Assembly: GCA_003224835.1 (NCBI GenBank)
Contig: QHZX01000185.1
Span: forward strand, 1-23,033
DNA length: 23,033 nt
DNA from: Acidobacteriota bacterium
GTDB lineage: Bacteria > Acidobacteriota > Terriglobia > Terriglobales > Acidobacteriaceae
Reading direction: 5' to 3'
Position 1 is the first letter of the stretch, and each line of letters opens with the position of its first letter. The position numbers were made by a program, and so were the translations under genes. Below the pieces are notes generated by a model. That model did no database searches, was not told the DNA's origin, and saw only the letters and a program-made list of their open reading frames with translations. Shown one piece after another: positions 15,585 to 22,634 of this stretch.

Positions 15585-17309
15585 ATGAGGAAAACGGTTA
15601 CTCCGCGGATTGCGTACTTTTCCATGGAAATCGCTCTGGAGCCGGACATCCCCACGTATTCGGGAGGTCTGGGCATTCTGGCCGGAGATACTCTGCGCTC
15701 GGCCGCGGATCTGGGCGCGCCCGTTGTCGCGGTTACCCTTGCATACCGTAAAGGATATTTTCGTCAAATTCTGGATCCAGCAGGAAACCAGTTCGAGCAG
15801 CCACAAGAGTGGAAGCCGGAAGATCAACTCACCGCAGTCGGACCGCGGGCCACAGTCGAAATTGAAGGAAGGCCAGTTGCGGTTCGCGCCTGGAAGTACA
15901 CCATAACCGGAATTTCCGGAGACACGGTTCCCGTTTATCTGCTGGATACCAACCTGCCGGAGAACAGCGAATATGACCGAGCATTGACCGACTCTCTCTA
16001 TGGCGGCGATCAACGATATCGCCTGGCGCAAGAAATTGTGCTGGGACTCGGTGGTTTCCAGCTCCTGCAGAAGCTTTATTCCGGGCAGATTGAAACCTTC
16101 CACATGAATGAGGGCCATTCGGCGCTCCTCTCGCTTGGGCTGCTGGAGCGACGTTTGGACCAGAGTTTCGCCGGACGGTTGAAGCAACTCGATATTGTTG
16201 GCGTGCGCAATATGTGCATTTTCACCACGCACACGCCCGTTCCGGCTGGACACGACCAGTTCCCACGCAGCCTGGTTTCAGAGATATTAGGACGCGAGCA
16301 GCTTGGGCTTTTGGACGAAGCCGAAGCCTGGGAAGGAGATGCGCTGAACATGACCTATCTCGCGCTTCGTTTCTCCGGATATGTGAACGGAGTCGCGATG
16401 CGGCATGGGGAAGTTTCGCGCGGCATGTTTCCCAGCTACGAGATCAGCGCAATCACCAACGGCGTTCATGCAATTACGTGGACGTCGCCAGCGTTCAGCC
16501 AGCTGTTTGATTCGTTCATACCCGGCTGGCGAACCGATAACAATTATTTGCGATATGCGATCAGCATTCCTCTCCCCGCAATTCGCGAGGCGCATGCCGA
16601 AACTAAGACCGAGTTGTTTGAGGAGATCAGCCGGGTATTTGGAGTTCAGCTTGACCCGAAGTTATTGACGATAGGGTTCGCTCGACGCGCCAGCACGTAT
16701 AAACGCGCAGATTTGTTGTTCCAGGATCCGGAGCGGCTGCGGAAGATTGTGCGCGAGGTTGGCCCCATCCAGTTGGTGTATGGAGGCAAAGCGCATCCTC
16801 ATGATGAGGGTGGAAAGAATCTGATCAGGCGAGTAGTCGGCGGCGCAAGCTCGTTAGCCGATGTGATCCGGACGGTGTATGTCGAAAATTACGACATGCG
16901 CTGGGGAAGGCTTATCACTTCAGGCGTTGACCTGTGGCTGAATACGCCCATGCGGCCGCAGGAAGCGTCCGGTACCAGCGGCATGAAAGCCGCGATGAAC
17001 GGCGTTCCGAGTTTCAGCGTGGTTGACGGCTGGTGGGCGGAAGGACACATTGAAGGCGTCACGGGATGGGCAATCGGCAGCAGCGAATTGGCAGAAGATC
17101 CAACGGTTGAGATGGCGGCACTCTACGACAAGCTGGAGCGCGAAATCATGCCGATGTTTTACGGACGGCCGAACCGCTATACGGAGATCATGCGGAATGC
17201 CATCGCGCTGAATGGATCTTTTTTCAATACTCAGCGAATGGTCCTGCAGTACATCGCCAATGCCTACAAGATGAAGGGCGAAGTTGCGGTACCGGAAGCG
17301 CGAGTGTAG
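15585..17309 (+). CDS. glgP: Alpha-glucan phosphorylase (short GT35 type)
   Basis: This 574-residue pyridoxal-phosphate enzyme removes glucose-1-phosphate from glycogen or maltodextrin ends in the cytoplasm. Recognisable segments are IAYFSMEIAL, TYSGGLGILAGD, HMNEGHSALLSL, THTPVPAGHD, ITNGVHAITW, FARRASTYKRADLL, YGGKAHPHDEGGK, and EASGTSGMKAAMNG with the PLP lysine K468. The length fits the shorter alpha-glucan phosphorylase subfamily rather than the roughly 800-residue classical GlgP/MalP, so the allosteric N-terminal region of the classical enzymes is absent. ATG 15585 follows AGAAGG at 15575-15580. It stands alone, with no other glycogen genes in the window. A candidate promoter with an overlapping palindrome lies at 15473-15514. 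Confidence 0.93.
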   Translation: MRKTVTPRIAYFSMEIALEPDIPTYSGGLGILAGDTLRSAADLGAPVVAVTLAYRKGYFRQILDPAGNQFEQPQEWKPEDQLTAVGPRATVEIEGRPVAVRAWKYTITGISGDTVPVYLLDTNLPENSEYDRALTDSLYGGDQRYRLAQEIVLGLGGFQLLQKLYSGQIETFHMNEGHSALLSLGLLERRLDQSFAGRLKQLDIVGVRNMCIFTTHTPVPAGHDQFPRSLVSEILGREQLGLLDEAEAWEGDALNMTYLALRFSGYVNGVAMRHGEVSRGMFPSYEISAITNGVHAITWTSPAFSQLFDSFIPGWRTDNNYLRYAISIPLPAIREAHAETKTELFEEISRVFGVQLDPKLLTIGFARRASTYKRADLLFQDPERLRKIVREVGPIQLVYGGKAHPHDEGGKNLIRRVVGGASSLADVIRTVYVENYDMRWGRLITSGVDLWLNTPMRPQEASGTSGMKAAMNGVPSFSVVDGWWAEGHIEGVTGWAIGSSELAEDPTVEMAALYDKLEREIMPMFYGRPNRYTEIMRNAIALNGSFFNTQRMVLQYIANAYKMKGEVAVPEARV

Positions 17310-17333
17310 TCGCGAGGACACGATCAGTACTCT

Positions 17334-17362
17334 TTGATTTCTTAATTCCCATCTGTGATAAA
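17334..17362 (+). promoter_or_regulatory. Promoter of the fluoride riboswitch operon
   Basis: TTGATT (17334-17339), a 17-base spacer and GATAAA (17357-17362), preceded by TG at 17354-17355 (extended -10). The transcript would start about 17369, just before the first aptamer stem at 17373. Confidence 0.7.
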
Positions 17363-17370
17363 AGGTATTC

Positions 17371-17438
17371 ACGGCGATGGAGTTCGCCATAACCGCCCGC
17401 CAAGCGCGCGCTGATAACTCCTACCACCCGGTAAGGAG
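17371..17438 (+). promoter_or_regulatory. Fluoride riboswitch (crcB motif) with translational expression platform
   Basis: The aptamer matches the crcB RNA consensus. Stem 1 is GGCG/CGCC (17373-17376, 17385-17388) with the loop ATGGAGTT. The conserved ATAACCGC follows, and the 3' strand is CTGATAACTCCTAC (17411-17424). Loop bases GGAGT (17379-17383) pair with ACTCC (17417-17421) as the pseudoknot that fluoride stabilises. The same 3' strand, CTCCTACC (17418-17425), can instead pair with GGTAAGGAG (17430-17438) with one bulged base, hiding the Shine-Dalgarno AAGGAG of crcB. Fluoride binding should therefore free the ribosome site and turn crcB on. No T-rich terminator is present, which supports translational control. 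Confidence 0.95.
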
Positions 17439-17447
17439 AACTCTACT

Positions 17448-17831
17448 TTGCGCAGCTTAAATGATGTGCTCATGATTTCGATTGGCGCGGTATTCGGCGC
17501 CAATTTACGTTGGCTGATCAGCCGCTGGGGAGCGAAATTTGTAGGCCCGGTCTTTCCCTGCGGCACTCTCTTCATCAACATCAGCGGAAGTTTCATTGTT
17601 GGATTTTTCATGATCTGGAGCACGGAACGAGTGCTGCTGGATCCACGCTGGCGATTGTTGATTGTGGTGGGATTCTGCGGCGCATTCACCACCTTCTCAA
17701 GCTTCGCGTTTGAGACCGTGGCCTACTTCGCACAAGGGCAGTGGATGCTGATGGCGGCTAATTTCGTTTCGAATAATTTGCTGTGCTTAGGCGCGGCGCT
17801 GGCGGGAATGGCGCTAGCCCGCGTGCTGTAG
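17448..17831 (+). CDS. crcB: CrcB/Fluc fluoride channel
   Basis: This 127-residue protein with four membrane helices is the dual-topology Fluc channel, which lets fluoride leave the cytoplasm. Signature segments are GAVFGANLRWLIS near the N-terminus, GTLFINISGSFIVGFF (with the conserved Asn) and GFCGAFTTFSSFAFE with the phenylalanines that line the pores. The start is TTG at 17448, fixed by AAGGAG at 17433-17438. That ribosome site is part of the riboswitch switching hairpin, so expression should rise when fluoride accumulates. A single crcB copy implies a homodimer. DUF190 follows after 13 bases in the same operon. Confidence 0.95.
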   Translation: MRSLNDVLMISIGAVFGANLRWLISRWGAKFVGPVFPCGTLFINISGSFIVGFFMIWSTERVLLDPRWRLLIVVGFCGAFTTFSSFAFETVAYFAQGQWMLMAANFVSNNLLCLGAALAGMALARVL

Positions 17832-17844
17832 AATCGCTACTCCC

Positions 17845-18162
17845 ATGGCTGTCCAAGTCACGATTTATCTGAATGAATCCGACAAATGGCAGGGTAAGCC
17901 TTTACATCTGGCGATCTTGAACTATCTTCGGGAAGAAAATGTATTTGCCGCGTGCGTGCTGCACGCAGTCGCGGGATTCCTCGGCCGGCAACGGGTCAAG
18001 ACCAGCCATCTGGTGGACGCGGGAGGCAAATTGCCTGTGATCATCGTTTTCGTGGACACCGATGAGCATGTGAGCCGAGTCTTGCCTAAGTTGAAGGAGA
18101 TGGCGGCGCACCGGCTAATCGTGAGAGAAAACGTGGTGCTGGAACAGGGGAATTTGGAGTAA
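17845..18162 (+). CDS. DUF190 family protein (PII-like), fluoride operon partner
   Basis: This 105-residue protein matches DUF190, a small PII-like alpha/beta family: VTIYLNESDKWQGKPLHLAILNYLREENVFAACVLHAVAGFLG, then LPVIIVFVDTDEHVSRVLPKLKEM. The family often sits beside crcB, and the 13-base spacing after crcB makes a shared transcript very likely. No enzyme motif is visible. By analogy to PII-like folds it may sense a ligand or bind the channel, but that is inference. No independent Shine-Dalgarno is seen before ATG 17845, so translation may be coupled to crcB. Confidence 0.88.
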   Translation: MAVQVTIYLNESDKWQGKPLHLAILNYLREENVFAACVLHAVAGFLGRQRVKTSHLVDAGGKLPVIIVFVDTDEHVSRVLPKLKEMAAHRLIVRENVVLEQGNLE

Positions 18163-18233
18163 CCAGTCGCCGCTATCCATTCAGCCTCAGACACCGCCGA
18201 ATTAATGAGCCACTACCTCCTACCTCGGCAAAA

Positions 18234-18260
18234 GCTAGTCATTATCTAGCAATGTGCTAG
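18234..18260 (+). promoter_or_regulatory. Phased CTAG operator of the toxin-antitoxin operon
   Basis: CTAG occurs at 18235, 18246 and 18257, each exactly 11 bases apart, so all lie on one face of the helix. The first two form the inverted repeat GCTAG-n7-CTAGC (18234-18250) and the third repeats GCTAG (18256-18260). They overlap a TAGACT -10-like element (18258-18263) just before the Shine-Dalgarno AAGGAGGT (18269-18276). Ribbon-helix-helix antitoxins usually repress their own promoter through such short repeats. Confidence 0.65.
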
Positions 18261-18279
18261 ACTTATCCAAGGAGGTGCC

Positions 18280-18531
18280 ATGCCGACACTTTACGTCGAG
18301 AACGTGCCGGAGCATTTGTACGACGCTTTGCGGCAACGGGCCAAGCAGAACCGGAAATCTATATCATCTGAAGTCTTGTCGTTGCTCGAAGAGAACGTGG
18401 TAACCCCTGCCGAGCAGCGATCACGCCAGCGGTTCTTGAGTGAAGCTCAACGTTTGCGATCCCAACGCTCCAGTTCAAAGCGCAAGTTTGAGCCTGCAGA
18501 GGAATTGCAGCGCGAGGACAGGCTGCGGTGA
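18280..18531 (+). CDS. FitA/VapB-like ribbon-helix-helix antitoxin
   Basis: This 83-residue protein starts MPTLYVENVPEHLYDALRQRAKQNRKSISSEVLSLLEE, the beta-strand plus two-helix pattern of FitA-type ribbon-helix-helix antitoxins. The C-terminal half is strongly charged (many Arg, Ser and Glu) and would wrap the toxin active site. It should dimerise on DNA through the N-terminus and neutralise the PIN toxin encoded next. The start is fixed by the near-perfect AAGGAGGT four bases from ATG 18280. Its stop overlaps the toxin start (GTGA), typical of translational coupling. Autoregulation through the CTAG boxes directly upstream is likely. Confidence 0.87.
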   Translation: MPTLYVENVPEHLYDALRQRAKQNRKSISSEVLSLLEENVVTPAEQRSRQRFLSEAQRLRSQRSSSKRKFEPAEELQREDRLR

Positions 18532-18962
18532 CCACATTCGTAATTGACGCGAGTGTCGCGGCCAAGTGGTTCCTTCCCTCGTCCCAAGAACACTACTCTG
18601 AGAATGCGTTCCTTCTGCTGAAGCGCTATGTTGCGCGGCAAGTGCGATTCGTTGTTCCCGTCTTATTCTGGGCCGAACTTGCGAATGTCTGTTGGAAGGC
18701 GACTCGGCAAGGTAGATGGCCGCAGAAAGATGCCCAAGCTGCAGTTTCTGCAACTAAGAAGCGGGCCTTCCCTACTGTTCCTACACTTGCATTGCTTGAA
18801 GATGCCTTCGCGATCAGTACGGCATTTGACCGCAGCATTTACGATAGCCTTTACATTGCCCTTGCATTGACCACCAAAAGCGAGTTCATCACAGCAGATG
18901 AGCGTCTGGCGAATGCTGTGGCTGCGCATCTTCCGGTGAAATGGGTTGGATTATTCGCCTAA
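18528..18962 (+). CDS. PIN-domain ribonuclease toxin (VapC family)
   Basis: This 144-residue PIN-domain protein is the toxin of the pair. The acidic residues that bind Mg are visible: D7 (FVIDASVAAKW), E50 (FWAELANV), D106 (IYDSLYIALAL) and D124 (FITADERL). VapC toxins cleave tRNA or rRNA when released from the antitoxin; the exact target here is unknown. GTG 18528 overlaps the antitoxin stop by four bases. Its last 12 bases overlap the end of the copper ATPase gene on the other strand, so the pair is closely packed and may be a recent insertion beside that gene. Confidence 0.9.
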   Translation: MTTFVIDASVAAKWFLPSSQEHYSENAFLLLKRYVARQVRFVVPVLFWAELANVCWKATRQGRWPQKDAQAAVSATKKRAFPTVPTLALLEDAFAISTAFDRSIYDSLYIALALTTKSEFITADERLANAVAAHLPVKWVGLFA

Positions 18963-21212
18963 CTTCGCATTCCTTAAGCGCAGCGAGTTCGTGATCACCG
19001 AAACCGAACTGAAGCTCATCGCAGCGGCAGCGAAGATCGGGCTCAGCAAGATTCCGAGAAATGGATATAAAACTCCGGCGGCGATTGGAACTCCGATGGA
19101 GTTGTAGATGAAGGCGAAGAACAGATTCTGGCGAATGTTCTTCATGGTGGCGCGGCTCAGTTTTCTGGCGCGTACGATTCCCGCCAGGTCTCCTTTGACC
19201 AAAGTGATTCCGGCGCTCTCGATGGCGACATCTGTGCCGGTCCCCATCGCGATCCCGACATTGGCTTCAGCGAGCGCGGGCGCGTCGTTGATTCCATCGC
19301 CAGCCATAGCGACGATCCGGCGCTGGTGTTGAAGCTCCTTTACTATTCTCGCTTTGTCACCGGGCAGGATTTCAGCATGAAACTCATCAATACCCAGTTG
19401 ACGTGAAACGGCTTCCGCGATCGTGCGGTTGTCGCCGGTGAGCATGACGATGCGCAGGCCCTGCTGCTTAAGCTCGTTAATAGCCGACTCGGCTGATTGC
19501 TTTAGAGGATCTGAAACACTAATTGATCCCGCGTATTCGTGGTCCACTGCAATAAAGATCACGGTGCCTATCGGCGCAGCCCCAACCAGAAAAGCTTTCT
19601 GATGGATTCCTTCCTCTAACAGCATGGCTGGATTCCCTACCGCGACGCGCTTACCGTCGACGGAAGCAACAATTCCCTTACCCGGTCGGGATTCAAAATC
19701 TCGAGCTTCCGAAAGCTTCAGATTGTGCTGCTGGGCTGCGGCCACGATCGCGCTCGCGAGTGGATGCTCACTGGCGCGCTCGACGCTTGCGGCAAGCCTC
19801 AGCGGTTCAAATTCGCCCAATGGATTTCCAGTGGAGAAGGCGGTCACTCGCGGCTTTCCTTCCGTCAAGGTGCCAGTTTTATCGATGACGAGGGTGTCGA
19901 CTTTTTCTAGAATTTCGAGAGCCTCAGCGTTCTTGATCAGCACGCCAGCGCGGGCTCCGCGACCGGTGCCGACCATAATTGCCATGGGAGTGGCCAATCC
20001 GAGGGCACAAGGACAGGCGATGATCAGCACCGCGACGGCGTTTACGATCGCATGCGCAAAGCGCGGCTCGGGGCCGAACGTTGCCCATACAACGAAGGTG
20101 AGTGCGGCGATTGCCATAACGGCCGGCACGAACCATCCGGCAACTTTGTCTGCGAGACGCTGAATGGGCGCGCGGCTGCGCTGTGCCTGGCTGACCATGT
20201 TCACAATTTGCGCGAGCAGAGTCTCGCTGCCCACACGTTCAGCCCGCATGATGAATGAACCGGAGCCGTTCACCGTGCCACCGATCACGCGAGCGCCTTC
20301 GGTTTTCTCGAGGGGCACAGATTCACCGGTGATCATGGACTCATCGACGGAGCTGCGGCCTTCGAGGAGGACTCCGTCAACTGGAATTTTCTCGCCCGGA
20401 CGGACGCGCAGATGATCATCGACTTGAACCTGGTCAAGCGGAATGTCTTGCTCGGAGCCGTTGCGGAGCACGCGAGCAGTACGTGGCGCCAGATCGAGCA
20501 GCGCGCGGATCGCGGCCCCAGTGCGGCTGCGGGCGCGAAGCTCAAGCACCTGCCCGAGCAGAACCAAAGCGACAATCGCTGCCGCGGCTTCGAAGTAAAC
20601 TGCGGGCCGACCGCTCATCTCGCGAAATGACGCAGGAAAAATTTCAGGAAAGACAGTCGCGACGAAACTGTAGAAATATGCAACGCCGGTGCCGATCGCG
20701 ATCAGAGTGAACATGTTGGTGGATCGGTTCACGATGGAGGCCCAGCCGCGCTCGAAGAATGGCCATCCGCCCCATAGGACGACTGGAGTCGCAAGCAGCA
20801 ATTCGATCCAAGGGAGCCATGCACCAGGCAAGAGTCTCTGCACGGGCATGCCGGGGAGCATGTCTACCATGGCGATCGCCAGCAGCGGGACAGCGAGTGC
20901 CACACTGATCCAGAAGCGGCGAGTCATGTCGCGCAGTTCTGGATTGTCTTCTTCTGTTGCTGTGACGGTACGCGGCTCGAGTGCCATGCCGCAGATCGGG
21001 CAACTGCCGGGTTGGTCGCGGACTATCTCCGGGTGCATGGGGCAGGTGTACTCGACCTTGGTGAGCACTTCCTGAAATTCCGGCTCCAGCGCCATGCCGC
21101 AGCTAGGGCACGCGCCCGGTTTCGATTCGCGAACTTCGGGGCACATCGGACAGACATATGCAGGCTTGTGGTCCGCGTGTGCACTCGCTTCTGGGCGCAG
21201 CCGGTGCAGCAA
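18951..21212 (-). CDS. copA: Cu(I)-translocating P1B-type ATPase
   Basis: This frame gives 753 residues of a copper-exporting P-type ATPase. It opens with two heavy-metal-binding modules (YVCPMCPEV...CPSCGMALEP and YTCPMHPEI...CPICGMALEP). The core follows: GESVPLEK, CPC at residues 400-402, DKTGT with phosphorylated D444, SEHPLASA, GDGINDAP, then FIYNSIG and MSFSSVSVITN in the last helices. CPC, YN and MxxSS together indicate Cu(I) rather than Zn. The apparent start is TTG 21212, with no Shine-Dalgarno, inside the coding sequence of a YHS domain read in another frame. The natural start is probably ATG 21310, so the gene seems split by a lesion near 21170-21195. No copper-responsive regulator is visible nearby. 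Confidence 0.9.
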   Translation of the reverse strand: MLHRLRPEASAHADHKPAYVCPMCPEVRESKPGACPSCGMALEPEFQEVLTKVEYTCPMHPEIVRDQPGSCPICGMALEPRTVTATEEDNPELRDMTRRFWISVALAVPLLAIAMVDMLPGMPVQRLLPGAWLPWIELLLATPVVLWGGWPFFERGWASIVNRSTNMFTLIAIGTGVAYFYSFVATVFPEIFPASFREMSGRPAVYFEAAAAIVALVLLGQVLELRARSRTGAAIRALLDLAPRTARVLRNGSEQDIPLDQVQVDDHLRVRPGEKIPVDGVLLEGRSSVDESMITGESVPLEKTEGARVIGGTVNGSGSFIMRAERVGSETLLAQIVNMVSQAQRSRAPIQRLADKVAGWFVPAVMAIAALTFVVWATFGPEPRFAHAIVNAVAVLIIACPCALGLATPMAIMVGTGRGARAGVLIKNAEALEILEKVDTLVIDKTGTLTEGKPRVTAFSTGNPLGEFEPLRLAASVERASEHPLASAIVAAAQQHNLKLSEARDFESRPGKGIVASVDGKRVAVGNPAMLLEEGIHQKAFLVGAAPIGTVIFIAVDHEYAGSISVSDPLKQSAESAINELKQQGLRIVMLTGDNRTIAEAVSRQLGIDEFHAEILPGDKARIVKELQHQRRIVAMAGDGINDAPALAEANVGIAMGTGTDVAIESAGITLVKGDLAGIVRARKLSRATMKNIRQNLFFAFIYNSIGVPIAAGVLYPFLGILLSPIFAAAAMSFSSVSVITNSLRLRNAKLGE

Positions 21213-21310
21213 AAATAGTACGTCTGGCGGGCATGTTCGGCTTTGGCCTTAGCCGTCGCTGGATCGACTGTCATTCCGCAGACGGGATCTTTCGCGAGAG
21301 TGGTGGTCAT
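21186..21310 (-). pseudogene. YHS-domain 5' end of the copper ATPase gene, out of frame with the rest
   Basis: From ATG 21310 the frame reads MTTTLAKDPVCGMTVDP, then QTYYFCCTGCAQK, a clear YHS metal-binding domain with its cysteines. After CAQK the family normally continues with Phe, a DP pair and a YL pair; here the frame instead runs into residues with no such pattern, while the adjacent frame picks up the ATPase N-terminus (ASAHADHKPAYVCPM). YHS domains are often fused N-terminally to this type of copper ATPase, so I read this as the true 5' end. An out-of-frame deletion of perhaps ten or more codons, or a sequence error, separates it. The remaining open frame to 21023 is a shadow of the ATPase. 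Confidence 0.75.
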
Positions 21311-21330
21311 GAGTTTAAAAAGCTTTTAAC

Positions 21331-21366
21331 CGCAGAGATCGCAGAGACTTCGCGGAGTGCGCCGAG
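21331..21366 (+). repeat. Degenerate CGCAGAG tandem repeat
   Basis: Four units lie in a row: CGCAGAG at 21331 and 21340, CGCGGAG at 21351 and CGCCGAG at 21360, spaced 9, 11 and 9 bases, between TTTTAAC and GAAAA. Short CGCAGAG-type arrays are a widespread intergenic repeat in several bacterial phyla; the function is unknown. It lies between the divergent copA and HMA-like genes. Confidence 0.6.
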
Positions 21367-21592
21367 AAAACCGCACGACTCAAATCACTACTCTGAATCA
21401 CGCTCACGTCCGTAGCGCCGAGGAACTTTTAAGACTCGCATCCGTACTTTGCATCCAAGGCGCGGAAAAAACTTTGCGACCCACTGCCGCTCACAGTCAT
21501 AGATTCAATCGAAGCAGATTATGATTCGGGCAATGGCGTCGCAGGATGCGGTCGTCGGGGTGTATCTTAACTGGGGAGGAACTAACCGCAGC

Positions 21593-21820
21593 ATGACACA
21601 AATGGAAGTGGCGTATCGGTATGCAGGCCCGCCCACGGAAAGTGCTATGCGGGCAATTGATAACATGCGGGAAGTTTATGGGATTCGACGCGTCAGCCTC
21701 AGTGAGAAGGACCAAGTTGTGCGCGTGGAATATGATGCGTCGCGGTTTAAAGAGCCAGTGGTGGCCAATTTACTGCGAAAAGCGGGGCTGGATGTTTTGG
21801 ATCGACTGGCTTTGGCGTAA
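21593..21820 (+). CDS. Small HMA-fold protein lacking the CxxC metal site
   Basis: From ATG 21593 this 75-residue protein reads as a ferredoxin-like heavy-metal-associated (HMA) domain: MEVAYRYAGPPTESAMRAI, then YGIRRVSLSEKDQVVRVEYD, ending LLRKAGLDVLDRL. The strand, helix, strand, strand, helix order and the GLDV end match HMA domains. The loop that should hold MxCxxC is YAGPPT, so copper cannot be bound in the usual way. A purine-rich GGGGAGGA lies 12 bases upstream (21573-21580). Longer starts from 21521 are possible but less likely. It is divergent from the copper ATPase. The sequence could reflect a domain kept for protein interaction. Function unknown. Confidence 0.7.
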   Translation: MTQMEVAYRYAGPPTESAMRAIDNMREVYGIRRVSLSEKDQVVRVEYDASRFKEPVVANLLRKAGLDVLDRLALA

Positions 21821-21837
21821 TGGGGAGGGCTTACAAA

Positions 21838-21912
21838 ATGCAAGGGGCGCCCAAGAAAACCTCTGGCCGAAGTTATTCTCAAGTGCGCCCCGTTGCGCGC
21901 CACTTCGTCTGA
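21838..21912 (+). CDS. Possible 24-residue small protein
   Basis: GGGGAGGG at 21822-21829 lies eight bases before ATG 21838, which opens a 24-codon frame (MQGAPKKTSGRSYSQVRPVA and four more residues) ended by TGA. It is basic, with no membrane segment. It starts 17 bases after the HMA-like stop, so it could be co-transcribed. The size makes chance likely; it could also be the remnant of a larger broken gene. I recognise no family. Confidence 0.22.
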   Translation: MQGAPKKTSGRSYSQVRPVARHFV

Positions 21913-22045
21913 TTGGAAGGTTGCATCCCTGGGGCCATTCCTAAGTCATTGAAAAGACTAATGGGCGGTGCGAATCGTCTCGGTAGGAATTGCCTCTCGG
22001 GCGGAAAGAATTACGGGGTGGGACTCACTTCTACACAGTTCCTGG

Positions 22046-22408
22046 TTACGCGCCTTGGCCCTTAGCATTGCCTGACTTCGCTGCACGCTGTCTGCGATCG
22101 CTCCGACTCACCGCCTTGCATTCCAGACTTTCCGAAGTGCCATCTTGGCGGCGAATTTGCCAGGATTTAATGTCTCCGGTGGCGTGCATTCCATTGCGCG
22201 CCAATTCGATGTGAACATCGACTACAAACTCCGGCGAATCGGAAGTGAGTCCGGCCGCCAGTTGGGCCGTTTGAAAGCCGCAAAGGAACAGATCTTCAAG
22301 GAAACTCATGCGCTCAGTGAGGGAGATACCGCGCTTGCCGAGGGCCTCCCACTCGCCTACGATGAATCCCTTGCGAACCTGTTCTCTGATTGTGTCGATC
22401 GCGTCCAT
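22046..22408 (-). CDS. Hypothetical protein
   Basis: This 120-residue protein begins MDAIDTIREQVRKGFIVGEW and has a predicted helix pair followed by a strand-rich part (EFVVDVHIELARNGMHATGDIKSWQIRRQDGTSESLEC) and a basic tail (SRSDRRQRAAKSG). AGAGGA at 22416-22421 lies seven bases upstream of the ATG, a proper ribosome site. Codon use looks coding, and the overlapping forward frame (22145-22435) lacks such support. I recognise no family, signal peptide or membrane segment. The basic C-terminus might bind nucleic acid, which is only a guess. Confidence 0.6.
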   Translation of the reverse strand: MDAIDTIREQVRKGFIVGEWEALGKRGISLTERMSFLEDLFLCGFQTAQLAAGLTSDSPEFVVDVHIELARNGMHATGDIKSWQIRRQDGTSESLECKAVSRSDRRQRAAKSGNAKGQGA

Positions 22409-22424
22409 TGCTGGATCCTCTGGC

Positions 22425-22628
22425 TCACTTCTTAGCTTTTGCCGTAAGTGCCTCTAACCATTGTGACGGGCGCAAGGCTGTGGTGAAAATTACGAAGGTC
22501 ACCCCCAATCCAGCAGAATTCGTGTTGGCCAGCGGTACATAGTAAGGACAGAGGGGAACGCCAACAGGAGAGCATTCACTCGGCGGACCAAGGCTTTCGC
22601 TTTTAGTGAGCGGGATAGTAAAATTCAT
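22425..22628 (-). CDS. Doubtful small hypothetical protein
   Basis: This 67-codon frame starts MNFTIPLTKSESLG and ends 16 bases before the next minus-strand gene, whose ribosome site falls in the gap. The spacing would suit a two-gene operon. Against it, there is no Shine-Dalgarno before ATG 22628, the upstream side is a forward-strand tRNA gene and its promoter, and no family is recognised. It may be a chance frame. Confidence 0.25.
   Translation of the reverse strand: MNFTIPLTKSESLGPPSECSPVGVPLCPYYVPLANTNSAGLGVTFVIFTTALRPSQWLEALTAKAKK
22596..22624 (+). promoter_or_regulatory. Probable tRNA-Arg promoter
   Basis: TTCGCT (22596-22601) and TAAAAT (22619-22624) are 17 bases apart, eleven bases before the tRNA 5' end. 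The -10 is good and the -35 is weak. Confidence 0.45.
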
Positions 22629-22634
22629 CTCGTG

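Noticed and set aside
15519..16253. 244-codon minus-strand open frame
   Set aside because: Shadow of the glucan phosphorylase gene; its composition is atypical and no family is recognised.
22145..22435. Forward 96-codon frame
   Set aside because: The reverse frame 22046-22408 has a proper ribosome site and more coding-like codon use.
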